From Megasphaera massiliensis (lineage in GTDB: Bacteria > Bacillota > Negativicutes > Veillonellales > Megasphaeraceae), in the NCBI RefSeq assembly GCF_000455225.1, contig NZ_HF954537.1:1299588-1359880 (forward strand): a stretch of 60,293 nt of DNA, in the 5' to 3' direction. Numbering within the stretch: the stretch's first letter is position 1; each line of letters starts with the position of its first letter. This document shows, piece by piece, positions 18,115-25,642 of this stretch. Below the pieces are notes generated by a model that was given only the letters and a program-made list of their open reading frames with translations, had not been told where the DNA came from and did not search any database. A program made the position numbers and the translations under genes.

Positions 18115-18744
18115 CTAGTTTTCCGAAAACAAGTAATCAGCATACATCCAGTTACCATCAACCAAGCGGCCGCCAATCGGTAACTGGTCCGTGTCCTGCC
18201 AGACAAAAGCACGGATATCATCGGTTCCGCCCCATTCGGCGTTCCATACGGAGCAATCCAACGTCCGCCAGTCAATCGGCCCGCCACCGCGCCCGCCGCT
18301 ATCAGTGACAGCGCGTTCAAGCCAACTGTAAGACGCATATACGCCTGTTTGAAGTCCTATATTCTGAATCCATGCACGACATTGAGCTGTAGCGTTATCC
18401 CCTGAAAAAACGTAGCCATTACGCTCTTTCCAGCCGTCAGCGTCTTCGAGGTCATAGAATACAGGAAGTTCCAATAATACGCCGCTGTCTGCGATGATTG
18501 CGGCGCATTTTCGCGCGTGTTCGGCTGTCGTTACAGGGAACAGGCTATAATCGTAGTGGTATGCGCCAACTAGTAATCCGTACTCATGAGCCATTTGAAC
18601 GTTGTGGCGGAACTCTCCGTCCTCATGCCCATTCCCCCAAGAGCAACGTACATAGACGAATTTACAGCCTGCATCTACCGCAGACTGCCAAAAGTCCGCG
18701 TCTAAATAGCCGTTATTTTCCGATACGTCAAACCCTCGAATCAT
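18115..18744 (-). CDS. GH25 endolysin (N-acetylmuramidase)
   Basis: 209 residues, a single glycoside hydrolase family 25 domain with no separate wall-binding repeats. Motifs: RGFDVSENNG at 3-12, FVYVRCSWGNG at about 28-38, GAYHYDYS at about 57-64, and LPVFYDLEDADGW at about 92-104, which carries the acidic catalytic pair. Trp-rich C-terminal strands (SVWNAEWGG, AFVWQDTD) complete the barrel. It cleaves the beta-1,4 bond of peptidoglycan at the end of the lytic cycle. It lacks a signal peptide, so it needs a holin; the gene overlaps the upstream holin candidate by 4 nt. Confidence 0.92.
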   Translation of the reverse strand: MIRGFDVSENNGYLDADFWQSAVDAGCKFVYVRCSWGNGHEDGEFRHNVQMAHEYGLLVGAYHYDYSLFPVTTAEHARKCAAIIADSGVLLELPVFYDLEDADGWKERNGYVFSGDNATAQCRAWIQNIGLQTGVYASYSWLERAVTDSGGRGGGPIDWRTLDCSVWNAEWGGTDDIRAFVWQDTDQLPIGGRLVDGNWMYADYLFSEN

Positions 18745-19067
18745 CTTTCCACCTCCCGTTTTGTACTCTGTGTTGTAACCGGCATTGCATATCGTGCGGA
18801 ATTAAAACGCGAGTCCATGCCGTACTTTGTCCAGGCAGCTTTGGCCAGCCCGACAACCGTAGCAATACCGCCGGCAACCGCAGTTACTCCGCTCCAACAA
18901 CTGGTCAATTCAAAATGGGTACCGCGTAATGCGTTGGACCAATACCCAAACAGCCAACTGAATAATACCAAACAAAGGAAAATCATCATGATGACTGACA
19001 TGATAACAACTAATTGGAGCCAGTGTTTTTGCCCCCATTCGCCTAAATCTATAATTTTATTCTTCAT
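18741..19067 (-). CDS. holin candidate
   Basis: 108 residues. One strong membrane segment at about 18-44 (LQLVVIMSVIMMIFLCLVLF...) and a weaker hydrophobic stretch at about 58-75 (SGVTAVAGGIATVVGLAKAAW) precede a charged C-terminus. Size, two hydrophobic segments, and 4-nt overlaps with the endolysin on one side and a second small membrane protein on the other support a holin. There is no family-specific motif I recognise. Confidence 0.6.
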   Translation of the reverse strand: MKNKIIDLGEWGQKHWLQLVVIMSVIMMIFLCLVLFSWLFGYWSNALRGTHFELTSCWSGVTAVAGGIATVVGLAKAAWTKYGMDSRFNSARYAMPVTTQSTKREVER

Positions 19068-19351
19068 TCTGATTCACCCTCTTTCATCTTGAGGACGTTA
19101 TTGTATACGGCTGTCATGACTCCGTTTTTACCTAACTCGTGATAGCAATCGTACATGTTGCAGAAATTTTGCTTTTCATCAAGGGAGCATCCCCGTTTTT
19201 TAAACCGCTCATACGACATTAACATGTCATTTCTCAACAAAGCTTGTACGCCTTTGTGTAATGTTAATGTTGATCGGTACAAGCCGAAGAAATAAGCGGA
19301 GACACTTGAAATAGCCGCAATGACTATTGTCGTTACTATTTGTTCAACCAT
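19064..19351 (-). CDS. small membrane protein of the lysis cassette (holin-like)
   Basis: 95 residues. An N-terminal membrane segment (about 5-27) is followed by a soluble helical part, GVQALLRNDMLMSYERFKKRG..., of a kind common in Firmicutes phage holin-associated proteins. It begins the lysis cassette; its start is only 29 bp from the divergent recombinase start. It could be the holin, with the 108-residue protein acting as antiholin, or the reverse. Confidence 0.55.
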   Translation of the reverse strand: MVEQIVTTIVIAAISSVSAYFFGLYRSTLTLHKGVQALLRNDMLMSYERFKKRGCSLDEKQNFCNMYDCYHELGKNGVMTAVYNNVLKMKEGESE

Positions 19352-19380
19352 AAATACCCCCTCGAAAGGAACTTTGAAAT

Positions 19381-20391
19381 ATGAAATTACCTAATGGATA
19401 CGGAACTTGCTATAAACTATCTGGGAATCGGAGGAGGCCGTTTGTCGTGAAAAAGACGATAGACGGAAGACAAAAGATACTGGGCTACTTCGATACGTTT
19501 GCTCATGGCATCGCCTACCTTTCTTCTGTCAATGAATCGCCATTAATCGACGATAGTATTACCTTCGCTGAACTGTTTCTACGTTGGAAACAGTTGAAAT
19601 ATAGTCGGTTATCCGTATCCAGTTGCAAGAGCTATGACAATGCCTTTAGACACTGCCACAAGCTGCATAAACTGCCTTTTCGTAGTATCCGATATGGTCA
19701 TTTGCAAGACGTTATCGACGACATACAGGCAGGATACTGCACACAAAAGAAGTGTCGCGGACTATTAGAACAACTATACCGTCACGCAATCAAGTACGAT
19801 ATCGTTAGCACCGACTACGCAAGATATATTGAGCTAAAACCACACATTAAGAAATACAAGAAAAAGCCATTCACGGTCAGACAAAGAAATAAGCTTTGGC
19901 GTGCCGTAGATGATAATCCGGATGTCATTGATGTACTCATCCTTATTTATACAGGCCTTCGAATTGGAGAATATTTGCGACTCACGCCACACGATGTGAA
20001 GTGGCGCAGCCACTACTTTATCGTCCAACAATCTAAAACAGCATCAGGCACCGGACGCGCTGTACCCATTCATAAAAACATTTATAAATGGTTTGTATCT
20101 CGTAAAGAACAAGACTACATCTGTCAGCACGAAAACGGGACTCCATATACCTATGATTCATTTAGACGACGGTTTGACTCCGTTATGAAGTCTTTCGGGA
20201 TGCACCACACACCACACGAGTGTCGACATACTCTAGCCTCAATGCTTGATAGCGTCGGAGCTAACGACACGGCCATAAAGAAAATACTGGGTCATGCCTG
20301 CCGCGGTGTAACAAAACACGACTACACACATAAAACAATTCGTGAGTTGCGGAAGGCTATTGACGCGGTTTACCGTTGGGGAGTTGGCTAG
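19381..20391 (+). CDS. tyrosine recombinase, probable tail-fibre invertase
   Basis: 336 residues. All catalytic residues are visible: Arg in TGLRIGE, Lys in QSKTASG, His and Arg in HECRHT, His in ILGHA, and Tyr in KHDYTH. The N-terminal 50 residues are basic and resemble an arm-binding domain; a core-binding domain follows. It is the only plus-strand gene within the late region. It lies beside two fibre genes with silent cassettes and is far from the phage ends, while a separate integrase sits at the right end. I infer DNA inversion (an Rci-like role) rather than integration. The last codons (RWGVG, stop) are encoded inside crossover repeat B. A start-proximal AAAGGA supports the ATG at 19381. 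Its promoter must lie within the divergent small membrane gene. Confidence 0.85.
   Translation: MKLPNGYGTCYKLSGNRRRPFVVKKTIDGRQKILGYFDTFAHGIAYLSSVNESPLIDDSITFAELFLRWKQLKYSRLSVSSCKSYDNAFRHCHKLHKLPFRSIRYGHLQDVIDDIQAGYCTQKKCRGLLEQLYRHAIKYDIVSTDYARYIELKPHIKKYKKKPFTVRQRNKLWRAVDDNPDVIDVLILIYTGLRIGEYLRLTPHDVKWRSHYFIVQQSKTASGTGRAVPIHKNIYKWFVSRKEQDYICQHENGTPYTYDSFRRRFDSVMKSFGMHHTPHECRHTLASMLDSVGANDTAIKKILGHACRGVTKHDYTHKTIRELRKAIDAVYRWGVG
20373..20385 (+). repeat. crossover repeat B of fibre 2 shufflon
   Basis: CCGTTGGGGAGTT, identical to repeats C and A. It occupies the last codons of the recombinase gene in one frame and begins silent cassette 1 in another (reading VGEL). Confidence 0.75.
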
Positions 20392-20587
20392 TCATTATCC
20401 GCGCGTTTCATGCGACTCTGGCATGCCTTCCGGTGAACCTTCTAGGGAACTATTCAAAACCGTTGACTGCCGGGACCAATACGGGCCACGCTCGTTGCCT
20501 AACGCGTGGGGGAAGATTGGCAATGATGAATATCACAATAACATCTCTCCGTCAAAGGCCGCATACGCCTGGCAACGTACTATGTAG
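20373..20587 (+). other. silent fibre C-terminal cassette 1 (fibre 2)
   Basis: An open frame without its own start or ribosome site: it reads VGELASH, then about 60 residues ending in SPSKAAYAWQRTM and a stop at 20585-20587. The ending matches the C-terminus of the active fibre 2 (GNGYHYNVSPCKSVYVWYRIS). It faces opposite to the active gene, so an inversion between repeats B and A would fuse it to the fibre 2 N-terminus in frame. Confidence 0.8.
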
Positions 20588-20600
20588 CCGTTGGGGAGTT
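20588..20600 (+). repeat. crossover repeat C of fibre 2 shufflon
   Basis: A second plus-strand copy of CCGTTGGGGAGTT, directly after the stop codon of cassette 1. It reads VGEL in the cassette frame. Confidence 0.75.
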
Positions 20601-20835
20601 AGCCTCGCACGAACATTACAATTCCATTTGGAACAAAAATAATGAAACAGGTGTTAGTGGCTCTAACGGCGGTTATCTGCTAAGCGGAGTTATTCAATGG
20701 AGTAATACAACATTCACAACTGCTGGCGGAAGATACGGTGATACGTGCGGAATAACCAAGCCAACTGGCAATGATAATTACCATACAAACATATCTCCTT
20801 GTAAGGCTGTATATGTTTGGAAAAGAATCAGCTAA
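20588..20835 (+). other. silent fibre C-terminal cassette 2 (fibre 2)
   Basis: An open frame with no start of its own: VGELASHEHYNSIW..., then a Gly/Thr/Asn-rich body, ending NISPCKAVYVWKRIS and stop at 20833-20835. It shares the constant-side motif and the C-terminal signature with the active fibre 2 but has a different middle. It is convergent with the active fibre gene, and the two stop regions overlap by 8 bp. Confidence 0.8.
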
Positions 20836-21343
20836 TCCGATACCACACATATACTGATTTACACGGAGAAACATTATAGTGATAGCCGTTACCACCAGTT
20901 GCGGTTACGAGCTGTTGTTGATTAGTTTTTCCGTTAGCGTATTCAACTGCATTGCCGTTAGTTTGTTGAGGTATTTGATAGGTGCCAGAGTTATATCTAA
21001 AAGATACGGCCCACATCCAAAATGGAATTTCGTGCTGATGAGACGGCAACTCCCCAACGGTTAATTGATGCTCAAATTCACCGTACTTTTGACCGGCCTT
21101 AAATTCTTTCGTCCACGTTGTACTTCCATGCTGTTCTGTAGCCTTCCCTTGCGCCACCAATGTATAGCCTGGTGTCAGTGCTTCCCAGGTCCCGCCAAAC
21201 AATTCGCTTGGGTCCGTAGGGTCATCGGAGAAATAATAGCTACCAACAGGGTGTGCCTGCAATAGAATATTTTCTATTATGCTGGCCATATTCTTGATTA
21301 TGTCGTCGACGTTTTGCGTCAAATCAATTGTATTTTTACCCAA
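20828..21343 (-). CDS. tail fibre 2 (active version)
   Basis: 171 residues. The start is a TTG at 21343, with AGAGGTGA at suitable spacing. Residues 1-95 are the constant part, including HPVGSYYFSDDPTDPSELFGGTWE, a signature of tail-collar and short-fibre tips. Residues from about 96 (VGELPSHQHEI...) are the exchangeable part, ending TGGNGYHYNVSPCKSVYVWYRIS. The junction carries repeat A, the inverted partner of repeats B and C. The protein probably contacts the host surface. The variable parts differ mainly in their middle, as expected for a receptor-binding tip. Confidence 0.8.
   Translation of the reverse strand: MGKNTIDLTQNVDDIIKNMASIIENILLQAHPVGSYYFSDDPTDPSELFGGTWEALTPGYTLVAQGKATEQHGSTTWTKEFKAGQKYGEFEHQLTVGELPSHQHEIPFWMWAVSFRYNSGTYQIPQQTNGNAVEYANGKTNQQQLVTATGGNGYHYNVSPCKSVYVWYRIS
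21048..21060 (-). repeat. crossover repeat A of fibre 2 shufflon
   Basis: A minus-strand copy of CCGTTGGGGAGTT inside the active fibre 2 gene at the constant/variable junction (TVGELPSH). It is inverted relative to repeats B and C. Confidence 0.75.
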
Positions 21344-21487
21344 ATATTTATTTCACCTCTGTTCTTAACGTGTTCTTTATTGCAGAACAAATAACAACGG
21401 TCAATCTCGTAAAATACGTAATTTACTCGTGTTATTTATTTGTTCTTTACGATAATAATCCATAAAACGGCTTAACCATGCCATTTA
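21344..21487. other. intergenic region between fibre 2 and its upstream gene
   Basis: 144 bp, AT-rich, with GTTCTT repeated near both ends (GTTCTTAACGTGTTCTTTATT and TTTGTTCTTTACG). It holds the fibre 2 ribosome site. I see no clear promoter or terminator. Confidence 0.4.
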
Positions 21488-22084
21488 TCACGTCATATAG
21501 GCTGATAGTTCAGCTTCATTTTTGCAATTATTAATTGCGTCACGGATTTTCATGAACCACTCGTAAGCCGCTATCTGCTGCTTTCTAGCCTCGTTCCCGG
21601 CTGCTATGAGCTGTTCTTTTGTTACGTCGATGAAGGCAAGGCTATTAGACGAATCGCGCACCTTATACTTACCTTTATCAGTAATAAGTGTTAAGGCCGT
21701 CTGCCATTCACGCTGGCTCTTTTCGTCCGTGCTAAATCGCAGATCGTCCACTACAACATCAGCTTCTTTTTTAGCGATGTATTTATTGTACTGAATTGAC
21801 AAGGCTTTTTCTTTTAATTCGCTTAGTGTAGGCGGTACATATTCACGCCTTGCTTTTGCTTCGATGTAGGCCGTAACATTGTCGATATAGCCTTCATACA
21901 TAGCATCAGGATAGTCTTTAAATTCATCATCTACACAACATTGTTTCTGCGTGTCATCATAGATGATTTTATTCGGGACATTGGTAATTCCGCTATCCAC
22001 TTTGAAATTATCAGCGGTGTCGCTGTACTGTTCACCTTCTTTGATGATAAGTACAGCGTTATCAATGATTTGAAAAACTCTCAT
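21488..22084 (-). CDS. DUF4376-like tail fibre assembly protein
   Basis: 198 residues from the ATG at 22084, chosen for AAAGGAG 6 nt upstream. The N-terminal half is beta-rich and acidic. The C-terminal half (about 95-195: YVPPTLSELKEKALSIQ..., DLRFSTDEKSQREWQTAL, ...YEWFMKIRDAI) matches the DUF4376 pattern seen beside phage fibres. It lies between the two fibre genes and probably helps fold or trimerise one of them. Crossover repeat E lies 21 bp upstream of the start codon, outside the ribosome site, so inversion of the fibre 1 segment would change its upstream DNA without damaging the gene. Confidence 0.65.
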   Translation of the reverse strand: MRVFQIIDNAVLIIKEGEQYSDTADNFKVDSGITNVPNKIIYDDTQKQCCVDDEFKDYPDAMYEGYIDNVTAYIEAKARREYVPPTLSELKEKALSIQYNKYIAKKEADVVVDDLRFSTDEKSQREWQTALTLITDKGKYKVRDSSNSLAFIDVTKEQLIAAGNEARKQQIAAYEWFMKIRDAINNCKNEAELSAYMT

Positions 22085-22104
22085 TTTTTCTCCTTTCAAG
22101 TTCT

Positions 22105-22115
22105 CTACCAATGAG
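22105..22115 (+). repeat. crossover repeat E of fibre 1 shufflon
   Basis: CTACCAATGAG on the plus strand, starting the first silent cassette of fibre 1 (TNEL). Its first 10 bases are identical in repeats F and D. Confidence 0.7.
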
Positions 22116-22358
22116 TTGGCCTCACACGGACATGGAGCAAGCGCCTCGACAGATAGTCATACTCATACGGCTTGGACCGTTATCGGCGGGTCCGACTTTC
22201 TGGGTGGACATAGTGGCAATAATGGTAAATGGGGTAATACTACTACAAGCCAAAATAGTCATTCGCATTCAATCAATATTTCTGCAACTGGCGGCAATGG
22301 TTATCACGAGAATAGACCGCCGTATGTTGTCGTTAACCGCTGGAAACGCACGGCATAA
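22105..22358 (+). other. silent fibre C-terminal cassette 1 (fibre 1)
   Basis: An open frame lacking a start and ribosome site: TNELASHGHGAS, then a Ser/Thr/His/Gly-rich body with repeated SHSHS-type motifs, ending NGYHENRPPYVVVNRWKRTA and a stop at 22356-22358. The ending is nearly identical to active fibre 1. Inversion between E and D would join it in frame. Confidence 0.82.
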
Positions 22359-22369
22359 CTACCAATGAA
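22359..22369 (+). repeat. crossover repeat F of fibre 1 shufflon
   Basis: CTACCAATGAA on the plus strand, placed right after the stop codon of the previous cassette. Confidence 0.7.
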
Positions 22370-22639
22370 TTGGCAATTCACGGACATGGAGCCAGTATAT
22401 CTAGCACCAGTTTAGTCGGTACGTTAGGGGCATATACATGGGACCACTTAGCTAGTGGTATTGTGTCGGCCCAAGATATGAATGGTAGTGTTAACCCAAG
22501 CGGACATTACGGGTACTACAAATATACTGTTAATGCTTCACATGGGCATTCAATTAGTCTTTCGAATACGGGCGGAAACGATCGTCATGAAAATCGTCAG
22601 CCGTATCTTGTTATTAATAGGTGGAAACGAAATGGTTAA
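22359..22639 (+). other. silent fibre C-terminal cassette 2 (fibre 1)
   Basis: An open frame: TNELAIHGHGASISS..., a distinct middle (TWDHLASGIVSAQDMNG), then HGHSISLSNTGGNDRHEN and the ending RQPYLVINRWKRNG, stop at 22637-22639. It converges on the active fibre 1 gene; the palindrome TTAA at 22636-22639 supplies a stop codon to both strands. Confidence 0.82.
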
Positions 22640-23490
22640 GCTGTTCTTCTCCATCTATTTACAACGGCGTATGGAGGCCTATTTTCATGATTTCCGTTAC
22701 CGCCTGTGTTGCTAATAGTAATGGTGTGCGAGTGGTCGCCATTCCAACTAGTGGTTTGATTATTCCAATAGTTAGCACCGCCAGCACCAGCATTTTCGTC
22801 CTTACCGTCAACAATAACGCGCAAGGTGTGATTATGACCGCCATTCGTACTTGAACTTGCACCATGTGAATGCGAAGGCATTTCATTGGTAGTGAGTTTG
22901 TGTTTAGCTTCACCGCCTGTAGCGCCAAGAGAATAACTATACGAACCGCTACTATCAGAATATGAACCACTAGATACAAGAACGCGACCACCGTCCATGA
23001 GCGACCATGTTGTTCCCGGCCATAACTTATTCGGGTCGCTACTCGTAGTAGACTCCCATATAGAGCCTACAGGGTACACAATGTCAATTACCTCTTTAAC
23101 GCTTCTTTGCTGTACCTTTTTCCACGTTCCATCGGCTGCTAAGTAGTAATCTGTTTGCGTTCCTGAGGCAGGTGCCGGTACTAGCCCTTGTTTTCCGGCT
23201 GCGTTTGAAGTTGCTCCTTTAAAATTGGTAATAGATTTAACACCACTCCCAACGGCATTATCCACATATCCTGTTGACGGCAATAATTCCCACTTAACCG
23301 GAGATAAGTTTGTCAGCAAGTACATATTATTATTATCGTCAGTCCGAACACATGTCATACCTACTTGCAGATTTTCGGTAGGGAACACTGTACCACTGAA
23401 ATTACTGGCTACAGACTGTATGTTTTTATCCGCCTTGCCTAGGTACACGTTACACGCATCAGTATCGTATAACTGGCTGTATTCCTGCAT
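22636..23490 (-). CDS. tail fibre 1 (active version)
   Basis: 284 residues. The N-terminus probably joins the virion; the middle has IVYPVGSIWESTTSSDPNKL, the tail-collar type GS-W-P motif, at about 139-158. The constant part ends near 202 (KHKLTTNEMPSH). The variable part (about 82 residues) is His/Ser/Gly-rich and ends GNHENRPPYAVVNRWRRTA, a common ending of phage receptor-binding fibres. Repeat D marks the junction. It follows the 713-residue tail protein by 4 bp in the late operon. Confidence 0.82.
   Translation of the reverse strand: MQEYSQLYDTDACNVYLGKADKNIQSVASNFSGTVFPTENLQVGMTCVRTDDNNNMYLLTNLSPVKWELLPSTGYVDNAVGSGVKSITNFKGATSNAAGKQGLVPAPASGTQTDYYLAADGTWKKVQQRSVKEVIDIVYPVGSIWESTTSSDPNKLWPGTTWSLMDGGRVLVSSGSYSDSSGSYSYSLGATGGEAKHKLTTNEMPSHSHGASSSTNGGHNHTLRVIVDGKDENAGAGGANYWNNQTTSWNGDHSHTITISNTGGNGNHENRPPYAVVNRWRRTA
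22882..22892 (-). repeat. crossover repeat D of fibre 1 shufflon
   Basis: CTACCAATGAA on the minus strand inside the active fibre 1 gene (TTNEMPSH). It is inverted relative to E and F. Confidence 0.7.
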
Positions 23491-23494
23491 ATTG

Positions 23495-25636
23495 TCACCA
23501 TCCTTTTGCTACCCATGATATGACGCCAGTTGTTAACTTATCGTCCGTATCATGTAATTCAACTTCAAAATATCGTCCGCCGTCATCTGACTTGTCCGTT
23601 GATATAATGCGAGGTACAAGTGATGTAGTACTGCTGCCACCTTTTACCGTAACCTGTACTTCCGGCGGATTATAGTAATGTTTGTTGTAATATACTTTTG
23701 TTGCTCTGGTCGCGTCTTTAATCTGTATTTGTCCACGATCGTCGGTATCATCAATATCTACATGAGGTGCAACGTCATATAAGAGCGGCTGCGAATGTGT
23801 CGCGTTGCTTACCACTCGTAAGCGTAGCATTGCTTTCTCGTACTCATAATCGCCAACGTTAAAATCGGTAAATTCTTCATACAGCGGCGGCGTGTCTGAC
23901 ATAGCCAAGAAATCAGCCGCTTCTTTCGCCGAACTAACGACCTGCAAAGCCTCTATATAAGCGTTACTAGCCCTTAAATAAGCATCGTATACGGCAATAT
24001 CTTCGGCTGGATTCTTCCCGGCATCCTTTGAAAGAGAATCACCTACGACAACTAAATCGCTTAATACACGCGAAAATACAGCGTCTCTATTGAAAGATTC
24101 TTCTACCGATAACGCCTCTTTTAGCTTATGTTCCGTCTGAACGAGTAATTTATCTGCGATGATTAATCGTTCATCTTGTTGGTTGTATATATCACGATTT
24201 ATCTTATCCAAGGTTTTCAATTCCTCTCGCAAGGTTTTTATGGTATCCCAAACCTTGTACCAACCATCGTTAATAGATAGCTGTTCATGGTTTACCGTAT
24301 CCATGCGCTTTGATATCGCATCCATCGCCTGTATCTGTTCACGCATATACTTTCGCATATAACGGGCAATCTCATCAGATACCCGGACCGATTCATATAA
24401 GACATGTTCAAGTGTCTGTCTTTGTCCTTCAATTACAGATATAGACTCCGCCTGTTTAACTTTTGATACCTTGCGTAAAAAATCCATAAAATATAGCGCG
24501 TCATATAACTGTTTTTGGGCCGTTTTCCGTATAACGTCAGTAGCACGTATATTTTCAGAAATATTAATGAGAAAGAGTACATTATCCCAATATATTTCCG
24601 TTACATGGAGCATTTCACTTCGGATAATACTTAGAATATTCTTCTCATCATCAGTCAGTGTCACCGTTTGCTCTTTGTACTTTGGTTTGGCATGACTCAT
24701 ATACCTGTCTATGGCTTTTATCGTTTCAGGAAAAGAGCGGGCTAGGTTATTTATAAGGAGCGGCGTAACCGTTAGCGATTCTTTCTTTCTGGGATACAAT
24801 CGTTTCCGCTGATGATCCAATACCGTTATTTTTTCTCTGATCATCCGGAACCAATTAAAGAAGGCGACATGACTATCAACAATCAAAACAACTTCACAAG
24901 GATTTATGTACACGGCCTTTATCGGTCGTTCCATTATTTGCAAATCCTCTTTAGTTTGCTTTCGGGAAACGCTGCTTTGGTTTTCAAACATCAACACCGA
25001 TTCATCAGAGGCGCGTAGCCACTCTAAATCACGGCTATATTCGTCTGTAACGCCAGTTACATCCAGCCTTAGAGTGTTTATATGTTTGGCGCTCTTTTCT
25101 GCGATACGGAGCGAATAGCGGTTGTTTTTGGTGTATGCTGTGCGATTGCTGTCACTAATACCAAACGATTCCTTCTTTGTCCCTGATGTATAATCCGATT
25201 TATTGATATCCCGAACCTTGACGCCTTCTAGCATATGCAGATTGAAATTGACGTTATCCCAATATGTTTCACGGAAGATAATTCTGTCTTTCAAGCTATG
25301 ATAAAGACGATTAGAGCGTGTATCGGCTATCTTAGTCGTTTCAATTGGTATGGCTTCAAAATCCCAATGATACAATTCATTTACTGGCGTCGTTATTTCC
25401 GATACAGGCTTTTCATACTCATTGGCCCGATAATAGTGCAGCCATATATCAAGTATAAATCTAGGCATACCGTGTCGACGGCCATATTCTTCGACGATGT
25501 AGGCGTATTCATTGCCCTTCACACTGAAAAATGTCTTGCCAAACTTATCCAACACTCGACGGCAACGTTCGTCGTCTAGCGGAAATGCTACATCGTCAAT
25601 TTTGTACAGCGTGAATGTTTTGGCAAGGTCTACCAT
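23495..25636 (-). CDS. large tail or fibre structural protein
   Basis: 713 residues. The bulk (about 90-600) is charged and consists of loosely repeated units with patterns such as ETYWDNVNFNLHMLEG and EIYWDNVLFLINISEN, and short E-x-L-x-V units (EALSVEES, ESISVIEG, ESLTVTPL), suggesting an elongated rod. The last 100 residues form a beta domain (KVYYNKHYYNPPEVQVTVKGG..., GVISWVAKGW) like those at the tips of tail proteins. It is probably the stalk that carries the fibres; no closer family is recognised. Confidence 0.6.
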   Translation of the reverse strand: MVDLAKTFTLYKIDDVAFPLDDERCRRVLDKFGKTFFSVKGNEYAYIVEEYGRRHGMPRFILDIWLHYYRANEYEKPVSEITTPVNELYHWDFEAIPIETTKIADTRSNRLYHSLKDRIIFRETYWDNVNFNLHMLEGVKVRDINKSDYTSGTKKESFGISDSNRTAYTKNNRYSLRIAEKSAKHINTLRLDVTGVTDEYSRDLEWLRASDESVLMFENQSSVSRKQTKEDLQIMERPIKAVYINPCEVVLIVDSHVAFFNWFRMIREKITVLDHQRKRLYPRKKESLTVTPLLINNLARSFPETIKAIDRYMSHAKPKYKEQTVTLTDDEKNILSIIRSEMLHVTEIYWDNVLFLINISENIRATDVIRKTAQKQLYDALYFMDFLRKVSKVKQAESISVIEGQRQTLEHVLYESVRVSDEIARYMRKYMREQIQAMDAISKRMDTVNHEQLSINDGWYKVWDTIKTLREELKTLDKINRDIYNQQDERLIIADKLLVQTEHKLKEALSVEESFNRDAVFSRVLSDLVVVGDSLSKDAGKNPAEDIAVYDAYLRASNAYIEALQVVSSAKEAADFLAMSDTPPLYEEFTDFNVGDYEYEKAMLRLRVVSNATHSQPLLYDVAPHVDIDDTDDRGQIQIKDATRATKVYYNKHYYNPPEVQVTVKGGSSTTSLVPRIISTDKSDDGGRYFEVELHDTDDKLTTGVISWVAKGW

Positions 25637-25642
25637 AAGCGC

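Noticed and set aside
19381-20391. The plus-strand recombinase as the integrase of a second prophage.
   Set aside because: Late genes of one phage lie on both sides of it, there is no second set of lysogeny genes, and a full integrase with nearby switch genes is at the right end.
22105-22639. The plus-strand open frames in the fibre arrays as independent genes.
   Set aside because: They lack ribosome sites and proper starts, begin with a repeat, and match only the C-terminal part of the fibres. They are better read as silent cassettes.
20391-23490. A diversity-generating retroelement behind fibre variation.
   Set aside because: No reverse transcriptase, template repeat or adenine-biased variable repeat was seen. 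The cassette and repeat layout points to inversion.
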